Assembly: GCA_951812925.1 (NCBI GenBank) | Contig: OX638372.1 | Span: 73,797,407 to 73,861,406 of the forward strand | From: Calliopum simillimum | Taxonomy: Eukaryota; Arthropoda; Insecta; Diptera; Lauxaniidae | DNA: 64,000 nucleotides | Direction of reading: 5' to 3' | Shown here: positions 33,078 to 42,896 of the stretch, piece after piece | How the letters are laid out: each line of letters begins with the position of its first letter | Numbering within the stretch: the first letter of the stretch is position 1 | Position numbers and translations under genes: made by a program | The notes under the pieces: model-generated | What the model saw: only the letters and a program-made list of their open reading frames with translations | Databases searched by the model: none | Told to the model about the DNA's origin: nothing

Positions 33078-33983
33078 CTAGTAAGGGTGTAAAATTTGGC
33101 CTGGCCAAACATTAAATACCCTACACTGCAGTATTTTTCAAATTTTGCTCATATGGGAGTTGCTACGCCCCTCTTGTCCGAGGTCACCCAGTTTTTGTTC
33201 AGCGCTTGCATTTATAGTTTTTAGTGTCTGAGTGAAAACTTTTTCAGTAAAGCGTTTTGAAGCTTTTGCTTATATAGGAGGTGCCACGCCCTCTTGACCG
33301 AGTTCGTCTAGTTTTAGCTTAGAGCGTGCATTTATAGTATTTAGTATTTGAGTGAAGCTTGGTTCGATTATCTCAAGAAACTGTTTCAGTATAGCATTTT
33401 GAAACTTTTGCTTATGTGGGAGGTACCACGCCCCCTTGTCCGATTTCACCCAATTTTTGTTGAGAGCTTTCATTTATGATTCTTAGTGTCTGAGTCAAAT
33501 TTGATTCGAATATTTCAAAAAACGCTTTCAGTATAGCGTTTTTAAGCATTTGCTTATATGGGAGGTGCCACGCCCTCTTGTCCGAATTTGCTTAGTTTTT
33601 CCTCAGAGCTTGCGCTTACAATTTTTAATATTAATGCGTATTTTGGTTGCATTGTCTTGAAAAAAACTCCTAAAATTGCATTTTGAATGTATTTTTTGTA
33701 TGGGCGGTAGGCGTGTCCGTTGACCGATTTCGCTCATTTTCAATCCCCCGAGCTAACTTTGGTGACAAAGGCAGTGTACCAAGTTTCATTGAATTATCTT
33801 GCTCAGTTTTCCCAAAAAGTGTATTTCAACACACAGCCAGCCAGCCAGACAGACGGACATGGCTATATCGACTCAGGAGGTGACGCTGATCAAGAATATA
33901 TATACTTTTCTATATCTGCCACGCCTCCTTCTCTGCGTTACAAACGGAAGGACAAAGTGAATATACCCTGGGTGTAGGGTATA
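33078..33983 (-). mobile_element. DINE-1-like element, copy b (minus strand)
   Basis: Read on the minus strand it starts at GGGTATA-rich 33983 and ends with the hairpin TTGGCCAGGCCAA-type sequence and CTAG (complement at 33078-33081). It holds the TATATATTCTTGATCAG block and about five internal GGGCGTGGCACC units. It lies in the centre of the family 3 element. Confidence 0.85.
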
Positions 33984-34027
33984 AAAAATTCTGCAATAAT
34001 AACTTTTTCTTATTTCAACCCCTGCTT

Positions 34028-34962
34028 TATACCCTACACCCAGGGTATATTCACTTTGTCCTTCCGTTTGTAACGCAGAGAAGGAGGCGTGGCAGATATA
34101 GAAAAGTATATATTTTCTTGATCAGCGTCACCTCCTGAGTCGATATAGCAGTCGATATAGCCATGTCCGTCTGTCTGGCTGGCTGGCTGGCTGGCTGGGT
34201 GCTGTGTGTTGAAATACACTTTTTGGGAAAACTGAGCAAGATAATTCAATGAAATTTGGTACACTGCCTCCGTCGTCAAAGATAGCTCGGCGGATTGAAA
34301 ATGAGCGAAATCGGTCAACGGACACGCCTACCGCCCATACAAAAAATATATTCAAAATGCAATTTTAGGAGTATTTTTCACGACAATGCAACCAAAATAC
34401 GCATAAATACTAAAAATTGTAAGCGCAAGCTCTGAGAAAAAATTTAACGAATTCGGACAAGAGGACGTGGCACCTCCCATATAAGCAAAAGCTTCAAAAC
34501 GCTATACTGAAAGCGTTTTTTGAGATATTCGAACCAAATTCGACTCAGACACTAAGTATTATAAATGAAAGCTCTCGACAAAAATTGGCTGAAATCGGAC
34601 AAGGGGGCGTGGCTCCTCCCATATAAGAAGAAGTTTCAAAATGCTGTACTGAAAAATTTTTTTGAGATAATCCAACCAAACTTCACTCAAATACTAAAGA
34701 CTATAAATCCACGCTCTAAGCTAAAACTAGACGAACTCGGACAAGAGGGCGTGGCACCTCCTATATAAGCAAAAGCTTCAAAACACTGTACTGAAAACAT
34801 ATTCAACCAGACACTAAAAACTATAAATCCAAGCACTGGACAAAAACTGGGTGAACTCGGACAAGAGAGCGCAGTAGCTCCTCCCATATGAGCAAAATTT
34901 TAAAAATACTGCAGTGTAGGGTATTTAATGTTTGGCCAGGCCAAATTTTACACCCTTACTAG
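34028..34962 (+). mobile_element. DINE-1-like element, copy c (plus strand)
   Basis: Starts TATACCCTACACCCAGGG and ends CTAG at 34959-34962 after the TTGGCCAGGCCAA hairpin. It faces copy b head to head across 44 bp, so together they form a palindrome of about 1.9 kb. Internal tandem units are as in the other copies. Confidence 0.85.
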
Positions 34963-35534
34963 TTTTATTTAAAATCGCATTTAAATTATGTCAATAGCTT
35001 AATTTTTCTCTGAAATATCGTAGACTGAAATAATGACAAAACACGTTTTTTGCACTTTTTTAACTTTTTAGGTTAGGATATCTCCGAGAAAAATAAAGAT
35101 ATCGACATTACTTGAATTAGGTTTAGAAGATTAATTAAAGCTTTCTATTTCTGCATCAGAATTTACGGATATACGTCCTGTTATATAGCTCCAAAACACA
35201 ACAATAAAACATAGCGTCGGCTTTTTTTCCTTTTATAGATTAAGATATCTCAAAAACCGTATAAGATACAGCAATTCTAAGGCCGGATTCGGATTCAGCA
35301 TTGCAAAATTCATTAAAAATAACTATTTTTATAATTGTTTGTTGCGTTTTTTTTTTCTGAATTTTTTTTATTTTATATGGGATATGTATTTTTGCGATAT
35401 TTCGCGGAGATGATCAGCTACAATTTCGGGGTTTGCATTTTTCAGACCACTAAACTAATACAAATGAAACCCCATTCACAGATTTTCTCCACATATTCAA
35501 AAAATCTATCGACTGTTCAAGAGCACCGTGTGTG

Positions 35535-36209
35535 CGGCAGTACTAAAACTCAAAATTTTTAAAAAATATTTATATACCACTTAAAGGTGATTGACGGAGC
35601 ACCTTTTCCGCACTAGCCCATTTAGAATATGTAAAAATAAAAAATCTCCATAGAGCAGCGCTCTACCCTAATTCAGAATACGTAATAGGTAGAGTGGACT
35701 TCACTACCGAAGCAACTTGGACTGAAATTGCTAAAAACTGGGCAAATGCCAATAAAATTATATGTGACTTCAGCCTCATCCAGGTTACACAGTGAACGTA
35801 TACCGAGAGTATTTTTCTTTAAAGCTTTTGCAGATAGGTCCAGAAGACCACTTCTTGGCTTTGAGTACAAGGCTTAAAAAATATGTTGAGTTAGCATCAC
35901 TAAAGTAGGCAGGATTATCCAAGTCCAGAAATAGATACAGATCATGGAATTGAGAACCTTTAACTCGGACGATCGAAATTTATGATACTTGCAAGTATAC
36001 TTTTATGCAGTTTAATAAGGCTGTTAATTTCAAAGTTCGGGACTTGAGTTATGCCCATTACATTACATAGCAATGCCACCTTGCGACACAGTAAATATTT
36101 TGTGTGATAGTTCCTTAAGCAAAATACCGTGGGAGCCTATGTGCAGGTAATTGGAGAACTTTTTTTCAATAGCTTAAATGTGTTTTGCAAACTTTGGTAA
36201 AATAGAGTT
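35535..36209. other. No recognisable gene; possible decayed integrase remnant at its right end
   Basis: No confident ORF. The right end abuts the gypsy-like element, and the remainder of its integrase and 3' LTR would be expected here, but I cannot identify them. Confidence 0.4.
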
Positions 36210-36500
36210 TTAAATCCAAATTACACATACTTAGCTTTTGTACAGATTCTGCAGTTTGTTACCATTTCATTGGCTAACTTTGTCATCTTTGGGAAATAAT
36301 AGTCACAAAGGTTTTGTTTTGCATTTTCCTGCGCAGCTCTATGAGCTCGATTATGTTCTTTACTAATTATTTCCTTCTAGTCATTCTTGTCCAAAATATC
36401 CGACACCATCCTTTTTGCAATGCCAGAATTTCGTTGTTGGGAAAGCTTGGATAAGAGAATGCTGAAAGCATGCTAACATTGGCAATTCGCAATTTTATCA
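36210..36500 (-). pseudogene. Gypsy-like element 1: integrase zinc-binding remnant
   Basis: On the minus strand the frame shows EHNRAHRAA, then YYFPKM and CRICTKAKY, the H-x3-H and C-x2-C ligands of a retroviral-type integrase N-terminal domain. The DDE core is not recognisable beyond it, so the element is truncated or heavily decayed here. Confidence 0.65.
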
Positions 36501-36502
36501 TT

Positions 36503-37100
36503 TCAATGAGAGTATCTGAGTTTTTGCATTGTAAATATTAAGTGGTGGGTTTTTTCACCCAATATGATAAAATACCTTTTCAAGGGAAATCTTGCTTCTT
36601 CAATTACTATTTGGTTTCTAAAACAATTAAGTCGTTTGTCAGAATTTTCTATTATGTAAGTAAAGGACAATACACTGTGAATTGTGGCAGCATCGGACAT
36701 CGGTAAGTTTTCCAAAGCATTAATGCTCTGCCGTGACAACGCGTCTGCGACATAACTTTCCTTTTCAGGTTTATAAAAAATATTTGCGTTATTGGCCATA
36801 GTATGGTCGCTCTCCTTCATGCGTTGCATAGTGTCTTTCCCTATCTTTCAATGTCCTTGAGATCATTGTGATAGGTCTCCCGTTTTGGGACAAAACTGCA
36901 CCAAGGCCATAAGACGAAGCGTCTGTCGTTAGATCAAACGACTTCCGGAAATCTGGGTACAAAAACATAACATCCTCTGATGCTAAGATATTTTTCAATT
37001 TATTAAAAGCCTTAAGTTGTGTTTCGTTTAGTTTCACCACAACCCTTTTTGAGCGTTGAGCACTAATCCTGCTATTGAAGTAAAATCCCTTACAAAACAC
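36503..37100 (-). pseudogene. Gypsy-like element 1: end of RT and RNase H
   Basis: Two overlapping frames on the minus strand carry FDLTTDASSYGLGAVLSQ (RNase H first motif) and ADALSRQSINALE, which marks the end of RNase H in Ty3/gypsy elements. A frameshift lies near 36800. RNase H degrades the template RNA during reverse transcription. Confidence 0.85.
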
Positions 37101-37329
37101 CTTTAATAAGTCGCTAATCCCAAAAAAGATCTTACCTCAAATAAGTTGGCAGGTTCCGCATATTCCTGAATAGCTTTAACTTTTTCAGGATGCGATGTTG
37201 TTCCCCCCCTCAAGACAAGGAAACCAAGGTACTCCAAAGATTCCTTAAAGAACTGAGATTTTTCTTTTGAGACCCTCGTAAAGTGTTCTCAGGACCCAGC
37301 CGATATGTCTTACATGATTTGCTTCACTT

Positions 37330-38090
37330 TCAGAAAAAAATTATGACGTCATCGACATAGACATAACAAGTCTTTCCGATTTGCTCACGCAATACGTCGT
37401 CATTTGTACTTTGAAAAATGCTTGGAGCATTTTTTAAGGCAAAAACTCGGCAAAACTCGTATTTTCCGCCATTCACGGAAAACGAAGTTTTCTCACGGTC
37501 GCTTTCTGCAAGCATGATCTGATGATATCCTGATATCCAATATACTAAAGTATTTCGCCTTTCCCAAATTTGGCAGAATCATCGAGATGCTAGGCATAGG
37601 ATATTTATCGGCAATAGTTTTCTGATTAAGCTTTCGAAAATCTATTACAAGACGCTTTTTTTATTACCTATTTCATCATTACCTTTTTTTTATCAACAAC
37701 CCAAACAGGATTGTTGTAAGGGGACCCTGATGGCCTAATAATGCCATTTCCTAGTAAGTATTTTACTTCCTTAGTAACAAAATCAGCTACTCCCATAGGA
37801 TATGGGTGTAGCTTTGAGTAGACAGGTTCCTCATTTTCAGTTCGGAGTACTCCGACAACCGTAAAATTTACATTCTCACACTCATGGAACTGGATTCGAT
37901 CTAACCCTAGATCAAAGTGTATTATTTTTTCCTTCAAGTCGATTGTGTGGCTTATCTGCGTTAGCAGATCAAGGCCAATTATTCCATCAAAAGTACCAAG
38001 GTCTGGCAATACAAAAAATGTACTGCATCTTCCTAAAAGTTTTAAAACACACTTCTGCTTAGTATGATTGAAGCCATGTATTGACTTCAC
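37330..38090 (-). pseudogene. Gypsy-like element 1: protease end and reverse transcriptase
   Basis: At 37668-38090 the frame includes DGIIGLDLLTQ (C-terminal motif of the aspartic protease) and NGIIRPSGSPYNNPVWVV (RT motif 1). At 37330-37515 the frame includes FRVFALKNAPSIFQ-like sequence and YVDDVIIF, the catalytic YVDD box. Frameshifts and stops separate the parts. A protein of this kind copies element RNA into DNA inside particles. Confidence 0.88.
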
Positions 38091-38399
38091 AAGAAATGGA
38101 GCATCAACTGGAGCTACATTCGGTAGTCCCTGAAGAGGTTTTATGTAATTTTTTGATGCCCCGGTATCTACTAATAGTTTTACTCATCTGCCTGCTAATG
38201 TCCATTGTATGAACGGAAGCAGAGAGTTCCCCCTAAAAAATTAACAAAATCAGAGTGTCCTCCGACCTCAGCATTTGTCTCAATTTCTTCAACTGTCACT
38301 GCAGCCAAATCCTCATAGTTATATTCTTCCTGGTTACACTGTGCTACATGGTTAATCCTCTGGCGTTTTTGATCAGTTACCTCTCCGAGCTGTTTGCTC

Positions 38400-39306
38400 C
38401 CTTGAGGTTACTAGTATGCTTCTTGTGAGTTTGATGGTCTCTGTCCATAGTTTTGTCGTTGGTAATTCGTTGGTTGACGAAATTTTGAAGATGTGAGATC
38501 CACATCTATTTTTTCAACCCCATTGCTTCCTCGGGAAGCACCTTGTGTCTGATGGCTCTTGTTTGCATGAGATTTCTTAAAATAAGGGGTCTTACCCATT
38601 GTTATTTTGTTTAAAATTTTGGCGGTTCTGTGACCGCTGATTTTCAACCCTTTGCGCCTTTTCCTCAAGGCGTTTGGCATGATTTGACGCAAAGGCATGT
38701 CTTTCATGATTTGACTCCACTTCCTGAGCCAGCGCTAATGCCGATGGCAGTTTTTTTTCCACTTCATCGTAGTGCTGTAAAATAGTCAAATTGCCTTGCC
38801 TTAGACAAGCTAATTCTTGCTCAATTAAGTGCATTGGCCGTTTATCGGCATAAGTAAAATCTAGACGGCTGATGATAGCTTTGAAATTGAATTTCGTATC
38901 AAATTATGCAAGGATGCTATCTGCGGTACCCCTAACCTTATTCCTGATAATGGAAACCGCTTGATAGTGCCTAGTGCTACCAGAAAAAGTCTCGAAAATT
39001 TTGTAAGCAGCATGTGCCGCTTGACGCCAAGAAACATAGTTCTCTTGTGACCCATTGAATTCTGGTTCCATCTAGATTTATGTCTTCATAAACCTCAATT
39101 TCCGGTACAGAAATTGTGGCGTTCCTAAACTGTGCAGTCATTACCTGCAACTTTGAATTTATTTCTTCATTATATATCTTCATTACATTACTTATGGCAG
39201 CCTCTCTTTTCTGAAACTCGTTGTTTTGCTGCTACAGTGCCGCATTTACCGCAGCATCCATAAGGTTTCTAACATCACTATCACTGCCGTATTCACTACC
39301 GCTCAT
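38400..39306 (-). pseudogene. Gypsy-like element 1: Gag remnant
   Basis: A minus-strand ATG at 39304-39306 opens a frame with an in-frame TAG at 39232-39234 and continues as KIYNEEINSKLQVMTAQFRN. Later segments at 38592-38834 and 38411-38707 contain the Lys/Arg/Gln-rich C-terminal part. Several frameshifts are present. Position between the primer-binding site and pol supports the Gag assignment. Confidence 0.7.
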
Positions 39307-39531
39307 AAGGGAGCACGCACTTATAGAATTAAATTTTCACTTGTTCTTTATAACTCCACAATTTTCGGTTACACTGGCAAGAAAGATGTTTCTTAAAACA
39401 TTAAAAATGCTTAGTATCATTTAAGAATCACATAAGTAAATCGAAAGAAAAAAACAACTATCAACAAATCCGATTGACACACAAAAAAAAAAATGTGGAC
39501 AAACCAAATCACTTACATTTATACGTTTTCA

Positions 39532-39543
39532 CGTTGGGCGCCA
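39532..39543 (-). promoter_or_regulatory. Gypsy-like element 1: primer-binding site
   Basis: Minus-strand TGGCGCCCAACG matches the tRNA-Lys-type primer-binding site used by gypsy-related elements, and the same 12-mer occurs in element 2 at 40959-40970. Confidence 0.8.
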
Positions 39544-39915
39544 ATTTCAAAACGTCACTTGCTATTCTGCTTTCCAATCCGCTGCCACTAACTGAGCTTA
39601 AGCTTATGTTCGAGCCAGTTCCAAGTTTTAGGTTGATTCTTTTATTAAACTTAACTAAGTACAAATTAATATTTAATTGACTCGCTGGACTTGTGTCCCA
39701 GCTGAATAATAGAAAAAGAATGCCAAACCAAAAATTAAATAATTAACTTAAAACTAAGCCCAACCCTTACATCGGCGTTGCATGGCGTGATGCTGATCTT
39801 GCACTATTGCGCAAGAGGTTTCGCATTTCCATTTTGCTGGCGACAGAGTCGGTGGCCGTATAAGCGCTTGGTCAGCACTTACTTGGGTGCGAGTGCCCAG
39901 TGTGAAACAATGCTC
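39544..39915 (-). repeat. Gypsy-like element 1: 5' LTR region
   Basis: Sequence upstream (minus sense) of the primer-binding site should be the 5' LTR. Its inner edge is fixed by the primer-binding site; the outer edge near 39915 is a guess because no 3' LTR is present for comparison. Confidence 0.5.
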
Positions 39916-40099
39916 TTTATTACCCAGTGTTAACTTTTATACCAAGGAGACCAAAATAAGAATAGAAAAAAGTACTGCTTCTATACCAAGTAAGTACCTT
40001 AAGTTGGTTTAACATAATTGCAGTGCCATATCCTGTTCGCTTCACTGTACCTGAAATCAAATCTTATTCATATGTGTAAAATAGTTTCAGAGAAAAATT

Positions 40100-40400
40100 T
40101 GACAAATTTATTTTTTTTAGAAGGAGGGGGCGTGGCCCCGCCCATTTTTTTATTGTATATTTTTCTTCCAGTGTATTTCCCTGAGTCCAATATTTCCAGA
40201 GATACGACAAATTTCGGGCGTCAAATAGTTTCAAAGATAGGACTGATTCTTTCGATTATAGCCCCATTTTTTCATATAAATAGCGTTTTTCCGACCTTCA
40301 ACTGCCTGGGGGCACGGTCAATTATTTTCCGATCGAGACCAACATTTTTATACTTGATACTCACACCAATAGAAAATTTTTTAGCCCTTGGGAGCAAGGT
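40100..40400 (+). mobile_element. Fragment of the DD37E transposon family, without transposase
   Basis: Shares the leader block (GGGGGCGTGGCCCCGCCC), a TTTCAAAGATAGG segment and the terminal arm (GGCACGGTCAATTATTTTCC to TTGATACTCACACCAATAG) with 9187-11141. It is an internally deleted derivative or solo end. Confidence 0.65.
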
Positions 40401-40704
40401 TTTTCCCATTTTTAATTGTTTGTGGACATTATGTGTAACGTTTAGGAAGTCGCCCAATATTACACTTGCAATGAAGAAAAACCAGATGTTTAAGGAGCTA
40501 CGACTTTGCATCAACGTACAAAAGAGGCAATTCATATTACAAGGCTGAAACGAACGATTGGGATCAGTGTGAAAAGTGTGTTAAAAATGTAATGCTTTAT
40601 TTTCTTATAAGGATCTAAGGAACCAACTGAAAATTTTTAAAAAATCAAAGATTCAAATTATGTATGAAAATAATTGGATTAATTTTGAAAAATAAACATA
40701 TTAT

Positions 40705-40956
40705 TGTAGCGGTTGTATTATTTAACCAACATATTCCAACACACTTTCTTAAGTTATACTCAACAATACTTAAATAAATTCATCAAATATCCTTTTACAT
40801 TATTTTTTGAAATGTATAAAATAAAATTTAATTTTTTTCATTCGATCTAAAAATCTCAAACTTTAAACAACAAAAATTATTTCAATAAAAATCAATTTAA
40901 AATATAGAATAATTATTTTCTTAAACTTGAGGAAAACAGAAATATCTGTTGTTACA
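40705..40956 (+). repeat. Element 2: 5' LTR (252 bp)
   Basis: Begins TGTAGCGGTTG and ends CTGTTGTTACA, with the standard TG...CA ends. It matches the 3' LTR at 47213-47466 almost throughout. It should hold the promoter and poly(A) signal. Confidence 0.95.
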
Positions 40957-40958
40957 TT

Positions 40959-40970
40959 TGGCGCCCAACG
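40959..40970 (+). promoter_or_regulatory. Element 2: primer-binding site
   Basis: TGGCGCCCAACG lies two bases after the LTR. The sequence is complementary to the 3' end of tRNA-Lys-type primers as in Drosophila gypsy. Confidence 0.88.
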
Positions 40971-41094
40971 AAAAAGAAGAAGGAGCAATTCAAGAAAGAA
41001 AAATTGCTGTTGCTGTATCTTCAATCAACGTAGAGAAATAATCTCAACATCGAAGAACATTCAACATTTTCTTCTCAATTTGTTCCTTACATGT

Positions 41095-41420
41095 ATTGCC
41101 CTTGTAGACGCATTAAGCGGCTCTTGCGGATTGTTAATCGCCCTCGTAGACGAATTTATCGGCTCTTGAGGCTTAATTGTTTTTAAAATCTATTGGTATA
41201 CCCTTGTAGACGCTTAAAGCGGCTCTTGAGGAAGTTAATCGCTACACATAACCCTTGTAAACGCCATAGGCGGCTCTTAAGAAAGTTTATCGCTACATAT
41301 TGCCACAGCGGCTCTTGCGGCTTAATTTTAAAAAATATTATTCGTGTGAACACATTGGTGGCTCTTGAAGAATTGTACCTGAGAAACCAGAATATAGTGC
41401 CCTTGAAGACAAGCATCAGT
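41095..41420 (+). repeat. Element 2: tandem leader repeats
   Basis: CCCTTGTAGACGC, 8-9 variable bases and GCGGCTCTTG recur, complete at about 41099, 41142, 41202 and 41252. Partial copies (CGGCTCTTG or GGCTCTTGAAG) lie near 41308 and 41360, then CCCTTGAAGAC at 41400. Spacing is 42-60 bp. The array lies between primer-binding site and gag, where packaging signals or translation-control elements are usual. In one frame it encodes an Arg/Lys-rich repeat (PCRR..RLLRK). Confidence 0.85.
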
Positions 41421-41433
41421 CCACACTCGCTCA

Positions 41434-42896
41434 AAATGCATCGAAGTCCTCGAACCAGATCTTCAAGTGCTCAAAATGCACGAAATGGTGTAACATTCAC
41501 CGTAAATTCCTCACCGATTCCATCGACATCATCCAATGTATGCAATCCTTCAACTTCTTATGCTCAAAATACAGCAAATGGTGTAACAAACACTGATAAT
41601 TTATCACCCGATTCCATCGGCATCATCCATTATATGTAATCCTTTACCGATTCCATCGACATTTCACAATTAATAGCAAGTTTAAATTCAAGGGAAAAGA
41701 AAGCTACCTTTAGTACTTGCACCGCTCGCTTCAACGGAGGTCGTAGAGTAGAAGATTTCATCGCGACCATCCTAGTATATCAAAATTCCGAAAATATAAG
41801 CCCGGATTATGCGTTAGCAAGTCTACCTTTGCTTTCTGAGGGGTATGCTTCATCATGGTGGCAAGGTGTTAAGCACGAAGCTCATACCTTTTCCGATGCC
41901 ATTGAGTTACTGAGGAAGGCGTTTGCTTCAGCAAAGCCTGATTGGCGTATCTTTGCTGAGATAATGCAAGATAAGCAAAAATTAAATGAGTCAACTGAAA
42001 CCTTTATTTGTAGAAAGCGCTGCTTATTTGCAAAATTGCAAAATACTTTATCAGAAGTCCACATGATTGATATGGTATATTCACAATTGCTTTTAACAAT
42101 TCGTGAACGCATTCCCAGACAAAATGTTAACACGTTCCAAGAGTTGCTTACCAAAGCTCGGGATATTGAGTTATTATTAAAAGAAAATAAATTACAACAT
42201 TCGGAATCTTCAATCAATAAAGTCATAGACCAGAAACGATGTAACTATTGCCGCCTTAAAAATCACTCCACTGAAAATTGCTTCAAACGCCAAGAAGCAG
42301 AAAGAAAAGGCTTAAAAACTACAAATAATCCGATTCCAAAAATTTCATGTTATGGCTGCGGTGCCGAAGGATACTATCGTTCCAAGTGCCCTCAATGCAA
42401 TTCCAAAAATTCTCTCAACTCTTCAGAGCATTTAGATTTCAACACAGTGCAGACATCCATCGTGGGAAGAGTTGTGCCTACTGTGAATATTTGTATAAAT
42501 GGTATGAAAGGTGAAGCATACTTTGATACGGCAGCAAGGACTAGTGTTGCCGGGTATCGCTTGTTTAACAAGTTAAAACAACGAAACGTAGAATTTAAGA
42601 AGTTGAAAGCAGAAATTGTTTTGGCAGATGGTATTCCCAAAATGGAAGAAGTTCTCTGTACCATAGCGGACATAATCATCGGCAACCGATATAAAAGAAT
42701 AAAACTTATTTGTTTGCCAAACGCTCAGGCAACAGAACTCTCCTCAGAATTGATTTCTTTGAACAATGTGACATTGTATTGGATCTCGCACAACGCTTGT
42801 GGTATTTCAAAGATGACTCTAAAACGAAACATGAGTTCAAGAACCAGTTTCCTGTTGCAGAAGACTCACATGAAGCAAAAATTTCTAATTTTTTAA
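41434..42896 (+). pseudogene. Element 2: Gag and protease N-terminal part
   Basis: From ATG 41434 the frame holds a Ser/Thr-rich N terminus, then an in-frame TAA at 41637-41639, then the capsid-like Gag domain (ARFNGG near 41730 and SSWWQGVK near 41850). Two zinc knuckles follow: CNYCRLKNHSTENC (regular CCHC) and CYGCGAEGYYRSKC, in which Tyr replaces His. The aspartic protease motif is YFDTAARTSVAG, with DTA for the usual D[ST]G. The frame loses homology near 42720, where the protease continues in the frame of the next ORF, so a frame change by mutation is more likely than programmed frameshifting. Confidence 0.88.

Larger units (their letters stand above)
32267..35530. mobile_element. Palindromic CAC-GTG element, family 3, with nested DINE-1 pair (4-bp TSD TGTG)
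   Basis: Ends CACGGTGCTCTTGAACAGTC in inverted orientation, flanked by TGTG (32263-32266 and 35531-35534). Arms of about 0.4-0.6 kb match from the ends to about 32640 and from about 35040. Removing the inserted DINE-1 pair leaves about 1.38 kb, the size of families 1 and 2. The arms include TTTTTGAGATATCTTAGCCT and CTCTGAAATATCGTAGAC, diverged versions of the shared boxes. Confidence 0.85.

Noticed and set aside
33683..34355. Several ORFs of 60-95 aa with recurring similar peptides
   Set aside because: They are translations of the DINE-1 5' block in both strands and recur wherever that repeat occurs; the element is non-coding.
38980..39183. Minus-strand ORF considered as an independent small gene
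   Set aside because: It lies in the Gag frame of the decayed gypsy-like element and is continuous with other Gag pieces.
40018..40548. 176-aa ORF
   Set aside because: It covers the DD37E-family leader and terminal arm, which are non-coding in the full-length copy.
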